A DNA stretch of 64,000 nt from Sporosarcina limicola (GTDB lineage: Bacteria > Bacillota > Bacilli > Bacillales_A > Planococcaceae): the NCBI RefSeq assembly GCF_014873855.1, contig NZ_JADBEL010000019.1:18933-82932 (forward strand), written 5' to 3'. A program made the position numbers and the translations under genes. The stretch's first letter is position 1. Every line of letters starts with the position of its first letter. A model generated the notes under the pieces. That model had not been told where the DNA came from, made no database searches, and worked only from the letters and a program-made list of their open reading frames with translations. This document shows positions 7,350-16,154 of this stretch, in pieces.

Positions 7350-8480
7350 TTATTTCCAAATAATGCTGGATTCTTGATGTGGTTCAAGCGTCAGATGTTC
7401 CCTTGCTTCTTTAGAAAACATTGCCCCAGTAAGATTCGCTCCTGTAAAGTCAACGCCTTTAATAGTTGCTTCAACAAAACACGCACCCTGGAGGTTTGCC
7501 TGCTGAAAATCAGCGCCTTCTAGGTTAGCACCAACGAATCGCACGGGAAGATATCCTGGCATTTCCCAGTGAGTTAGGTCCGGTAGACCGCTTGCTCCTT
7601 CTGCTTGTCGAAAGATTGCTCCCTGAAGTTGGCTATAGCTGAAATCCGCTTCATAAATCAAACTAAAACTCAAATCGCTTTCCACTAGTTGACATGCTTT
7701 TAAATTAGCGCCGACGAGCATACAGTGACGCATTCGGCTGTAAGATACATTACTCTTTTGAAAAAAAGCGTATCTTAAATCCATTGATTCATAGTTTCCT
7801 AAAGATAAATTCAAATCTGAAAACACCTCATAAGGGTACTCATCATCCAATTTTTCGTTGAGCCAAGCTTTTACTTCTTCACTATCTTTTACAGTATGAT
7901 CTTCAATGTAAACGACTTCACTTACATCCATATATTCTCCTACCCGAATTTCAACGGTAAGTTCCTTTTCAAGCGCCTGATATTCTGGGCATATGATGCT
8001 AGCAGGCAAAGCATACCGGGCCAAGCTTATGATGTACTGATGGTAGTGTTTGGCTTCCTTCAGTTTAATTCTTTCGATATCTGATTGGGTAATGACCCCA
8101 GTAAACGTTTTGCTTCGTTCATTCAGTTCAGTTATCAATTGATCTAAAAAGCGAAATGCCCAACTCGCATCATAGGTTGCTAGAAAAGGTTGCAGGTCAA
8201 AAAACCAAGCTTCATCTGTCCCTTCAATGATGTAGGTATGGTTTCCCTCCAACAATTCTGTACGCAACATCGAAAAAGTAATATGGCCAAGTGGTGCTTT
8301 ACTCATTTGAGTCTGTTGCTCTTTAATGCTAAAACATATCTTTTTGAAGGACTGTTTAAATTCTTCGGCTAGCTCATCTTTAGACGTTTGAAAAAAGTGC
8401 TCCAATGCCAACAGATTTTCTATTCTTCTTTTTTCTACTTCATTTTCGAGAAAATGCTGTAAAACTTCCTCTCTATGCAT
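7350..8480 (-). CDS. Pentapeptide-repeat protein of the injector locus
   Basis: 376 residues from ATG at 8480 with AAGGAG at 8 nt. The first ~220 residues are an unrecognised helical domain. The C-terminal third has pentapeptide repeats (LVGANLKACQLVESDLSFS, VGANLEGADFQQANLQGA, VDFTGANLTGAMF) that would form a right-handed beta-helix, interrupted by a short loop. It is co-directional with VgrG 1 (75 bp upstream). Pentapeptide modules occur in spike extensions and effector adaptors; a structural or adaptor role at the spike is inferred from position only. Confidence 0.65.
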   Translation of the reverse strand: MHREEVLQHFLENEVEKRRIENLLALEHFFQTSKDELAEEFKQSFKKICFSIKEQQTQMSKAPLGHITFSMLRTELLEGNHTYIIEGTDEAWFFDLQPFLATYDASWAFRFLDQLITELNERSKTFTGVITQSDIERIKLKEAKHYHQYIISLARYALPASIICPEYQALEKELTVEIRVGEYMDVSEVVYIEDHTVKDSEEVKAWLNEKLDDEYPYEVFSDLNLSLGNYESMDLRYAFFQKSNVSYSRMRHCMLVGANLKACQLVESDLSFSLIYEADFSYSQLQGAIFRQAEGASGLPDLTHWEMPGYLPVRFVGANLEGADFQQANLQGACFVEATIKGVDFTGANLTGAMFSKEAREHLTLEPHQESSIIWK

Positions 8481-8555
8481 ATCCTGTTCTCCTTCCACAC
8501 CAATAAAATAACTTATCAGTCGTATAAGCCACTATGGTTGGCATCTTACATCACT

Positions 8556-9980
8556 CTAGTTTGCCTTCACTTCCTTACCGAAAATTTTGACACTTCCATC
8601 CATGATGATTTTACTCTCCTTGCAAGTAAGGCTAATTTCTTCTGCTGCTGACATAAGGATCTTCTTGCCCGAGTTTACTGAAATATCTGCATCAGAAATG
8701 ATTTTGATTTCTTTTTTGCTGAAAATTTCGATACCATTTTCTTCATTTAATCGAATATAAATATCTCCGTCTTTTGCCGTAATAACAATTTCAGTTGGAC
8801 TCATCATTAGCTCTTTACCAAAAGCGTTCCGGAAATATTTTATAGTAGGATCATCCAGCTTATTTGTCTCACTACTATCTAAATTCTTACGTATCGAACT
8901 ACTTGCGATTCCATCCTCTTCCTTATCAGTAGGGAAATACACGTGAACATAATCATCTATTTCTGGCATACAATACCATCCACTATGTCCTTCCGCTGTA
9001 TACACAGTAGAATATAAGAACCAGTGAGCCTCCCCTTTATCTTGTGTTTCATCAATGTTCAAATGGATCTTCACATGATCCTTCGCTACTTCAATCACCT
9101 TTCCTTCAACAGATAGCCCGATGACCGATTCATTATAAGTTTCCCTCTGGTTCATTCCTTCTTTAGATGACAGTGTATAGAGATGTTTTAACAGGCCTTC
9201 TTTCATCGAAGTGAGGCCTTCACAGACAAACAAGCTTTCCTCTTTAAAAGACACACAATCCCCAATCTCAAGAACGTGATTAGTTTCTACCTCATAATAG
9301 ATAAAATCATTTTCCTCAATACCCTGATTTCCATTCTTTGTATAGATAAGATAGTCGGCTATTTTTTTTCTCGTGATATAGTGATAGTCTTCCAGCTTTC
9401 CTTTATAGCTTCCCTCTGATACACCAAAATGAAATTTTGGCTTATCAAAAGTTGTTGCCGGAACAAGCCCGGTGTTAAATCGAGAAGCCATTCGTTTTAA
9501 AAATTGCCAATCGGTTTCTCGATATTGCATCGTAAAATTGCCAAGAGCAGCTCCTTTAGAGGCTTCGTCAATAATGTCGATTCCAGGATAAGCAGCTCCC
9601 ACCTGCTGGAATAAGGTAGCATAGGTCATTTCTTTATTTTGAAAGGAGCGATTGTTCCTCTTTACATCCAAGTGATACGTGTGGGAAGCCGCTTCAACTT
9701 CGATATAGTAAACGTCTCTAACTGTTTTCACTTCAATAGTTAAAACGATACCTTTAAAAAGAGGAAGAGGATTTCCTTGCTCGTCAAGCTGATTGATTTC
9801 CACCACTGTGTTGGATTCCGTCATCTTTACATAGTCATCCTTGACATCCTCAGGTACGATACCTGTAAAATATAGCCTGGCATGATCATTCATTTTTTTC
9901 GTTAAGGTAAGCTCCTGCAAGCTCATTAACTTATAGGGAACAACTTGCAAATTGTTATAGGCAATTACAGAGAGACTCAT
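8556..9980 (-). CDS. VgrG-like spike protein 1
   Basis: 474 residues. The ATG at 9980 overlaps the preceding gene's stop (ATGA) and has GGAGGT at 8 nt; the frame can be extended upstream without a ribosome site. It is a paralogue of 3894-5438 with the same order: gp27-like part with QYRETDWQFLKRMASRF, OB-like part with AHWFLYSTVYTAEGHSG and MPEIDDYVHVYF, then needle repeats (EIVITAKDGDIYIRLNEENG, SGKKILMSAAEEIS). No toxin gene follows directly; the pentapeptide protein does. Two spikes in one locus suggest exchangeable tips. Confidence 0.75.
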   Translation of the reverse strand: MSLSVIAYNNLQVVPYKLMSLQELTLTKKMNDHARLYFTGIVPEDVKDDYVKMTESNTVVEINQLDEQGNPLPLFKGIVLTIEVKTVRDVYYIEVEAASHTYHLDVKRNNRSFQNKEMTYATLFQQVGAAYPGIDIIDEASKGAALGNFTMQYRETDWQFLKRMASRFNTGLVPATTFDKPKFHFGVSEGSYKGKLEDYHYITRKKIADYLIYTKNGNQGIEENDFIYYEVETNHVLEIGDCVSFKEESLFVCEGLTSMKEGLLKHLYTLSSKEGMNQRETYNESVIGLSVEGKVIEVAKDHVKIHLNIDETQDKGEAHWFLYSTVYTAEGHSGWYCMPEIDDYVHVYFPTDKEEDGIASSSIRKNLDSSETNKLDDPTIKYFRNAFGKELMMSPTEIVITAKDGDIYIRLNEENGIEIFSKKEIKIISDADISVNSGKKILMSAAEEISLTCKESKIIMDGSVKIFGKEVKAN

Positions 9981-10627
9981 CGACTTGCACCTCCATCTAT
10001 CTCTTTTGGATATACTTGTAAGGTTTCCATCATCGCTTTTGCGACTGGACGCCAATCATCCATGTCCTCCTCCATACAATTGAACGTACCAATGAGAGCT
10101 TTGCCATCCAAAGAAACAAAGAACATCAGATTAAAAATGTCACCATCCAGCGCTGGAGTGATTACTTCTATAAAACCAATATTCTTGTCGTTGATTACCC
10201 TATCACCCTGTTCTAGCCATTCAGCTGATGGTTGCGTTTGTTGCAGAATTTCTACCATACTTTCTTGAAACTCCGTGATGCCCGTATCATTAAGCAGATT
10301 TTGCGTATGATTGAAGGCAAGATTGATCGTTGTAGAATCATCCGTATAGATAATGGCTGGTCTGCGTTCAGAAGGATATTTTAGCGATGCCAACTCGGGA
10401 AGCATTAGTTGAAATAGCTTCGGCATCCTTATTTTCACCTTCCCCTCAAAGAGAGTCTGTTCTATTATTTGAATTTCTTCGCCATTTATGCTGATAAAAG
10501 ATTGGTGAATATCTATTTCTGCTTGTTCATATTCATCTTGAGAAACTTCTTTTTGCTCCGATATCGGATTATTCTTTTCTTGCATTTCATTCATTAATTT
10601 AATAATCTTTTCATCTAAGAATTCCAT
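9977..10627 (-). CDS. Putative spike/effector adaptor (DUF1795/DcrB-like)
   Basis: 216 residues, soluble. After an acidic lead of ~50 residues the pattern (KIRMPKLFQLML, RPAIIYTDDSTTINLAF, LMFFVSLDGKALIGTFNC, WRPVAKAMMETLQVY) matches the general layout of DUF1795/DcrB (PsbP-fold) proteins, which include the Eag adaptors that load effectors onto VgrG in Gram-negative T6SS. It overlaps VgrG 1 by 4 bp (ATGA), as an adaptor would. The fold assignment is by eye and needs a profile search. Confidence 0.4.
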   Translation of the reverse strand: MEFLDEKIIKLMNEMQEKNNPISEQKEVSQDEYEQAEIDIHQSFISINGEEIQIIEQTLFEGKVKIRMPKLFQLMLPELASLKYPSERRPAIIYTDDSTTINLAFNHTQNLLNDTGITEFQESMVEILQQTQPSAEWLEQGDRVINDKNIGFIEVITPALDGDIFNLMFFVSLDGKALIGTFNCMEEDMDDWRPVAKAMMETLQVYPKEIDGGASR

Positions 10628-10679
10628 CTCTCTTCATCATTCCTTTCTTTAGATTATTCAAGTAGATTTTGTAGGTTTT

Positions 10680-11477
10680 TTAATCAACAATCACTCGCTG
10701 AGGTCTACCAATATTAAGCTCCGATCTAGGCCTATTCCCTCCTTTTGCTTCTCGTAAAATACGGCTTAAATACGTATGTATTTTTTCATTTGTATATTCT
10801 TGATACCCGATGCCAAGCTTACTGCATAAGTAATAGTAAATTACTTCTCGCTGAATGCGTTCCTGATTTAAGCATTGCAAAGCAAATGAAATATCATATG
10901 GGTTAGAAGGTTCGCACCTGAGTAATTCCTTGGCAAAGTATTGCAAAATCAACGGATGGAAAGTACTTGTTTGAAAACCGGCATATTGACAATGGATGTA
11001 GTTCACTGTATTGTATTCCGTTGCAAAATCAAGAAAATCTTCATACGTAGAGCGTAATCTTGCCCCTAATTTCAGTTTAAAGCGCCCTAACTCAAGCTCA
11101 TTTTCTGCGACTTGTACTAAATCATCAAGAATGATTTCTGTCGTAAAGGAAGTAAAGTCATGCTGATCACGCTCCTCTTGAAATCTTATTTTAAGAAGCG
11201 TTTCTCTACCTATAGCCTGATATGGGAGTAGGTAGTCCGCATCAAGCATATACACACGACCATCGTGCTTGACCATTCCTTTGGTAATAACAAGGGTGGT
11301 TTCCTCAACTAGAATATGACCTCCTACAATGATGCCATCTGAATAATCTTGGAAATAACTATCCGTAACATTGCGTGGATAATCTCTAAGATTCTCGAGC
11401 ATTTCTCTTTTTAATATTCTCCCTTTTTGAAAATGCGGATATATATTATAAAACAACTTCAGTCCACCCCCCAACAC
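10680..11477 (-). CDS. Putative baseplate protein (TssK-like?) of the injector
   Basis: 265 residues from a GTG preceded by AGGGG at 6 nt (a TTG at 11456 is an alternative). The N-terminus is beta-rich (YFQDYSDGIIVGGHILVEE, TLVITKGMVKHDGRVYML) and the C-terminus helical (YYLCSKLGIGYQEY). A tail-protein-like beta module followed by a helical bundle fits a baseplate/TssK-type role, but I cannot assign a family. It sits between the Hsp70-like gene and the adaptor-spike genes, in the structural part of the operon. Confidence 0.35.
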   Translation of the reverse strand: MLGGGLKLFYNIYPHFQKGRILKREMLENLRDYPRNVTDSYFQDYSDGIIVGGHILVEETTLVITKGMVKHDGRVYMLDADYLLPYQAIGRETLLKIRFQEERDQHDFTSFTTEIILDDLVQVAENELELGRFKLKLGARLRSTYEDFLDFATEYNTVNYIHCQYAGFQTSTFHPLILQYFAKELLRCEPSNPYDISFALQCLNQERIQREVIYYYLCSKLGIGYQEYTNEKIHTYLSRILREAKGGNRPRSELNIGRPQRVIVD

Positions 11478-11500
11478 TTTTCCCCTATGACTTCCGTTCC

Positions 11501-14146
11501 CTACTTCAACCCATCAAAGAAATCCAATTCTGATAAATCTGTTTCAAAAGCAAAAAACTCCTTAGCCCCTAAATACAGCTGTTCATCTCTTCTAGCAACC
11601 GGCACGACATGGAAGCCCCAATGATCTTCTCCAGCAAAAACAAAAAACTTAACTTCACCGTTGACGATAGAATCCGTTTCATTTTGAGGGATTTTCTCTT
11701 GATACTGCTTCGCAATATTCTCATACAATACTGGCACATAGTTTTCTGCACGGCTCAAATAGATATACTTGTAAGTCGTATTACTTTCACTACCCTGTAG
11801 GAAAAATTCAACTTCTGTTACACCCCAAGGTCTTGAAATCGACCCATGAATTTGATCTAGCCTTTCCAGACTACTGATTAAAACCTTCTCCTGCTGATTA
11901 TGAGTGAAAGCACTCACCGCGTAAGGAACTACCGGAGCATGATTAGTTATGTTTGTTTCGATCATGCCAGCCTTTTTAGCATTCAAGTATCGAATCGCTC
12001 CTCTGAGACAAGCAAGCTTCAAGTCTGGAACTTGCCCTATATCTTCAGCTTTCTGTCTAAATTCGATGCTTCGTCCTGGTACAAATTCCTTTAATGCTTC
12101 TCTGAAAACATCAATCTTGCACGATTGACCCGTCAGCTTAATAATCGAGTACTCTGTCATCTGTCCTTTCTGATAAAACTCCTCTAGAAACTCTCGGACA
12201 ATATCATAGATATCAGCCTTGATTAAATGATTAATTTCTTTAATATTAAAGACGACGTTTGGATAATCGTACACGTCTTTAAATTGATGTTCCTCCCACA
12301 ACGATAGGCACCAACGTTCAACCGCTGTCACATTTAAATCGCTATCCTGCTGAGTTCCACTTTCGGAATAGAATCGATTTCTCAGCATTCCGGTTTTGCT
12401 AAAAAATTCCTTTTTCATTTCTTCTGCCATTTCCCACAAAAAATAGTAGTTATTTCTTACGCGTAAATACTCATCACGTGTTCGATTTTCATATTCTCTA
12501 AAACGTGTAGGAATAATTTTCTCTGCTTCCAAAAAGGCTGTTTCGAACTGTTCATAAACTGCATCACGTCCGAACTCATCGACATGTCTAAAAATATCTT
12601 TACCAGGAATATCAATCAACGAATCAATATCGAAAGTACTTTTCCCGCGACTGTAATAATCAGCAAAGACGATCTTCATGAATTGAAAAATTCGATACGT
12701 AATATTATTCCCACCAAAATTTGTATCTCCATTTTCATAGGTTGTGTGAATATCAATCTTATAGGAAATGTTTCCATCCTCTATTCTGAATTTACATGAT
12801 GATAGATCCGTCGTTCCCCCGCCACAATCAATGACAAGTGCCTTGTACTCCTCACCATCCATAAAACTATTGTTCTCTATTTGATTGGCAATGGTATTAT
12901 AGAGTACAGCCATTCCTTCATCGAGTGCATACTCGGACTCAATCTCATATTCAGGTAAAATAGCGTGAAACATGTCTATGAACTGTGTTTTAAGCTTTAC
13001 AGGACTGGAAATATGCAGGTGTTTGAAACGGCATTTAAACTGGTGTTCTGCCATACGTATGATATAAAGGATAAATTCCCTTAAAATTTGGGTTCTTGGC
13101 ACTCCTGCTGTATTTCCTTGTCCATCCATTATTTCTTCGTTCTTAGTATAATTATTCACCCATCTTTTTATCCCTTGAAAATTAGTAGCAAGGCTCGTGT
13201 ACCCAGTCTTTTTCATAACCTGCAGAGCATCATAGCCAAAAAGATAGCCAATCTTATCGGGATTGAAGCAATCTGCCACACTAATTATAGTAGGGACCAC
13301 CTCTATCCATTCATCTTGATGGGCTCGATTAGGAAAAGTAACAAAGTTAATGCTGTTTAACCGAATCCTTTGATTTAATAAATCGTGACTGCAAGGAGAT
13401 GATACGTATTCACTATCTAAATAAGCACCAGCCGTTGTATTAGTCGTCCCAAAGTCAATTGCAAGAATTGCATTCGTTGTTTCAAGCTGTTTTATTTCCA
13501 AGTCTGGAATCGGGATTTTATAGTAATGAAGATTAATAGGAGGGAGCTGTTTTTCTTGATAGTATGTCTTATAAATATACTCCGAATCCTGTTTTTTTAA
13601 GAATATAAAACTATAGTTTTTATTTTTCGTATCCCTTATCCCAATTTCTTTTTCAGCCGAAAAGTAATAACGATTCTGCTGCTGAAAATCTCTTACTAAA
13701 TTGAAAATCCCACATAACTCCAGATAATCATTGACCAATAATACATTTGACTCTACGAGACGTCCACCAGTCTCAACAAGATATTTGTCCAACTCATCAA
13801 TATTCATACCTGAGTAAATGCTCATCTTGGCGGGAATTTTTATTTCACCGCTGTCTGAAAGCAATGTGTTCAAGTAGTTTTGAATTGCTTCTTCTACTCG
13901 CTCGAAGCCGCCTTCTTTCTTTTCCTTGATAAGTAAACTATCCTCAGTCCCACGATACTTTAAAATTGTTTGAATTAAACTTTCCCGATCAAGAGGGTTA
14001 ATAAGCCCTGTGACAAGTCTCTCCTTATGGCAAATGTTTCTAAGCTCGAAGGTTGTCATCTCCACTAATTCTTCACGCGTATAGTTTACGAGTCTTTTTT
14101 CTATTGTTTTTTTGTTAGAATGTAGTTTGTATGAATAAACATTCAT
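11501..14146 (-). CDS. Hsp70-like actin-fold ATPase with SAP-like N-terminus
   Basis: 881 residues from ATG at 14146, preceded by AGGGGGG. Residues ~20-65 (YTREELVEMTTFELRNICHK) look like a SAP helix-extension-helix. The actin/Hsp70 ATPase begins near 230 with phosphate loop 1 AILAIDFGTTNTTAGAY, then phosphate loop 2 ALVIDCGGGTTDLSSCKF near 430, and an adenosine motif IIKLTGQSCKIDVF near 680. The usual DnaK peptide-binding domain is absent; the C-terminal ~170 residues are unfamiliar. It lies among injector genes with a J-domain protein in the same operon. A role in assembling or recycling injector parts is inferred. Confidence 0.7.
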   Translation of the reverse strand: MNVYSYKLHSNKKTIEKRLVNYTREELVEMTTFELRNICHKERLVTGLINPLDRESLIQTILKYRGTEDSLLIKEKKEGGFERVEEAIQNYLNTLLSDSGEIKIPAKMSIYSGMNIDELDKYLVETGGRLVESNVLLVNDYLELCGIFNLVRDFQQQNRYYFSAEKEIGIRDTKNKNYSFIFLKKQDSEYIYKTYYQEKQLPPINLHYYKIPIPDLEIKQLETTNAILAIDFGTTNTTAGAYLDSEYVSSPCSHDLLNQRIRLNSINFVTFPNRAHQDEWIEVVPTIISVADCFNPDKIGYLFGYDALQVMKKTGYTSLATNFQGIKRWVNNYTKNEEIMDGQGNTAGVPRTQILREFILYIIRMAEHQFKCRFKHLHISSPVKLKTQFIDMFHAILPEYEIESEYALDEGMAVLYNTIANQIENNSFMDGEEYKALVIDCGGGTTDLSSCKFRIEDGNISYKIDIHTTYENGDTNFGGNNITYRIFQFMKIVFADYYSRGKSTFDIDSLIDIPGKDIFRHVDEFGRDAVYEQFETAFLEAEKIIPTRFREYENRTRDEYLRVRNNYYFLWEMAEEMKKEFFSKTGMLRNRFYSESGTQQDSDLNVTAVERWCLSLWEEHQFKDVYDYPNVVFNIKEINHLIKADIYDIVREFLEEFYQKGQMTEYSIIKLTGQSCKIDVFREALKEFVPGRSIEFRQKAEDIGQVPDLKLACLRGAIRYLNAKKAGMIETNITNHAPVVPYAVSAFTHNQQEKVLISSLERLDQIHGSISRPWGVTEVEFFLQGSESNTTYKYIYLSRAENYVPVLYENIAKQYQEKIPQNETDSIVNGEVKFFVFAGEDHWGFHVVPVARRDEQLYLGAKEFFAFETDLSELDFFDGLK

Positions 14147-14176
14147 CCACTTTCCCCCCTGCCTGTCCATATATGC

Positions 14177-14866
14177 TCAATAAAGTGCAATCCGGTCCAG
14201 TTTCATTGTCTCCTCCACATCGATGATGCCAAAATGTTGTTTCCAGTAAATCTCTGTTTGAAATCGAATAGGAAGGAAAATTTCTAGAATCAGGTCCACT
14301 TTTGACTGAGTAATCTCAGATTCCTCTTGTCCAATATAAATAAGCAACTCATCCTTCACATCACATTTGAGATAAATAATACAGTCCTTAAACAGTTTTC
14401 TCATCGTATCTTTCAACAAGTAAATTTCTTCACCTGTTTGATATAATCTTAAAATATTAGTAGCAATCCTCTCTTTCTCCTCTTTTGTAAACCATTTCAT
14501 TTTATCCTTTACGCTGTAACCAAACGTTTCAGCCTCAATATCTTTCAATATGAATTTCAGGTAATACTCTCGTTTATTCATCCCTTGTACGAGGTCAATA
14601 TCCGCTAGAAAGTGAAGTACAAGATCAAAAAAAATGTTCTTAAACTCCACTTCTCCCTCGTCTTCTGGAGGAAATAGATCTTTAAAAATTTCGTAGTATC
14701 GGTAATATGGATTAACCTCGACTTTTTTTTCTACAGACTTTACATTAATCACTTCATTGCTTAATTCCATGTAAGGAGAGTAAGAAGTTGCTAAAATAAA
14801 TTGAATATCTTTTTTATACAATCCGACGTTTTCGGCTTTTATTAACAAGTCCCAAATATAATTCAT
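14177..14866 (-). CDS. Putative small baseplate protein
   Basis: 229 residues. The ATG overlaps the upstream stop (ATGA), showing coupling to 14863-16137. No membrane segment. The end (LILEIFLPIRFQTEIYWKQ, FGIIDVEETM) resembles the terminal region of baseplate wedge proteins such as gpI/TssG, in which a 'LPI...' strand closes the domain. The similarity is weak and the call rests on the tight coupling and on position between regulators and spike genes. I know of no reliable name for this family. Confidence 0.35.
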   Translation of the reverse strand: MNYIWDLLIKAENVGLYKKDIQFILATSYSPYMELSNEVINVKSVEKKVEVNPYYRYYEIFKDLFPPEDEGEVEFKNIFFDLVLHFLADIDLVQGMNKREYYLKFILKDIEAETFGYSVKDKMKWFTKEEKERIATNILRLYQTGEEIYLLKDTMRKLFKDCIIYLKCDVKDELLIYIGQEESEITQSKVDLILEIFLPIRFQTEIYWKQHFGIIDVEETMKLDRIALY

Positions 14867-16137
14867 ACCCAAGTTCCTTCACATTGGTACTCTAAAAAAT
14901 ACCGTTGAATTTCCGAAACAAGAAAACTCAAAATATCATTCGATATAAAACTTTGTTCTCCTCGATTTCTAAATAGCAATAGCATGACTTTCTTATTGCT
15001 TTCATCACTGATATAATCACTAATGAAAGGATTTATGGGATAGCTAATCCTTTTTCCTTGTAACTTATCTTTTATTTGTACGTCCACTAATTCAACAGAT
15101 TTAGAGATTTCAAAGGAATTAACCATTCGAATGATTTCTCCCTTCGTTTTCACAATTAGGGCCTGCTTATTCACATATTTGTTTATAAAACGATTGATTC
15201 TCCGATTCGACAAAAGCTCGTATTCTAAGCTGCCTACCTTTTCTTTTTCAAACTTTGTAATTTTAAGTAAATTCCATACCCCTGACTTTTCCTGAGGGGA
15301 GACAATCGTCACCTCATTTTCCGACCGCTTAATGTAGCGAATACTCTTCTCATCTACGTCAATAAGATATCCATGTTTAATTCCTGTCTTTCGAGTCGAA
15401 AGAACATGCTCATAATTCACTTTATCTATTGCCGGAATCGGAAATCCTATATTTTTCATTTGAAGTTTTTCAATATTCCATAATGGAATTAGATCCAGCT
15501 TTTTTTTATCTTCAAATTCCTCTAAGTCAAAAGTAAGTTCAATAATTTCTTCTTCTTCTTTAAATTGCGGACAATGCGTCAGCATCACATCACAAAATTT
15601 ATAAGCAAAGGGATTGTTAATTGTTTTCCAAGGCAGACCATTGATTTGAAATATATGGTATAATTTTTCAATTTCCTGTATATACGTTTTGTTTTGCTGT
15701 AGACTCACCTTAATATCATAGTGTCCATTAGTCGTGCGCAGATGCCCAGCGAAATACCTTTGCTTATTAAGTAAAGCTCTAATTTCGGAAGAATCAGACT
15801 CCAAAAATAGTGTAAAAAGGTTAACCGCTTCCTTTTTCTTTAGTGACTCGAGCATTTCCTCACTATTATATGTCTTTTTTTCCAGATCAGATGGAATCAT
15901 CGGATATAAACATTCATGAATCGGATCAATGTCCTCCTTTGTACACAAAGTGACATAGATATCATGCTTATCCTCCCAATCTTCTATTTCATTAAATACT
16001 CGTTCTTCTAATTTCCTATTCATTTCTTCCTGGTATTCCACCAGATTTACAAGAACTCCACTAACAATCTCTTTTAGCAATTGGCGTTGTTCAAGATTCT
16101 CTATCCTACGCAATCTATCTAACACAATATCTTTCAT
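14863..16137 (-). CDS. Putative large baseplate protein (TssF/gpJ-like?)
   Basis: 424 residues from an ATG preceded by GGGGGAGG. It is a soluble alpha/beta protein with no signal or membrane helix. The middle (LDLIPLWNIEKLQMKNIGFP, IKHGYLIDVDEKSIRYIKRS) and the C-terminus (ILSFLVSEIQRYFLEY) do not match a family I can name. It is coupled to the 229-residue protein downstream, as TssF-TssG or gpJ-gpI pairs are. A profile-profile search against those families would settle the assignment. Confidence 0.35.
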   Translation of the reverse strand: MKDIVLDRLRRIENLEQRQLLKEIVSGVLVNLVEYQEEMNRKLEERVFNEIEDWEDKHDIYVTLCTKEDIDPIHECLYPMIPSDLEKKTYNSEEMLESLKKKEAVNLFTLFLESDSSEIRALLNKQRYFAGHLRTTNGHYDIKVSLQQNKTYIQEIEKLYHIFQINGLPWKTINNPFAYKFCDVMLTHCPQFKEEEEIIELTFDLEEFEDKKKLDLIPLWNIEKLQMKNIGFPIPAIDKVNYEHVLSTRKTGIKHGYLIDVDEKSIRYIKRSENEVTIVSPQEKSGVWNLLKITKFEKEKVGSLEYELLSNRRINRFINKYVNKQALIVKTKGEIIRMVNSFEISKSVELVDVQIKDKLQGKRISYPINPFISDYISDESNKKVMLLLFRNRGEQSFISNDILSFLVSEIQRYFLEYQCEGTWV

Positions 16138-16154
16138 CGTTGTGATACCTCCCC

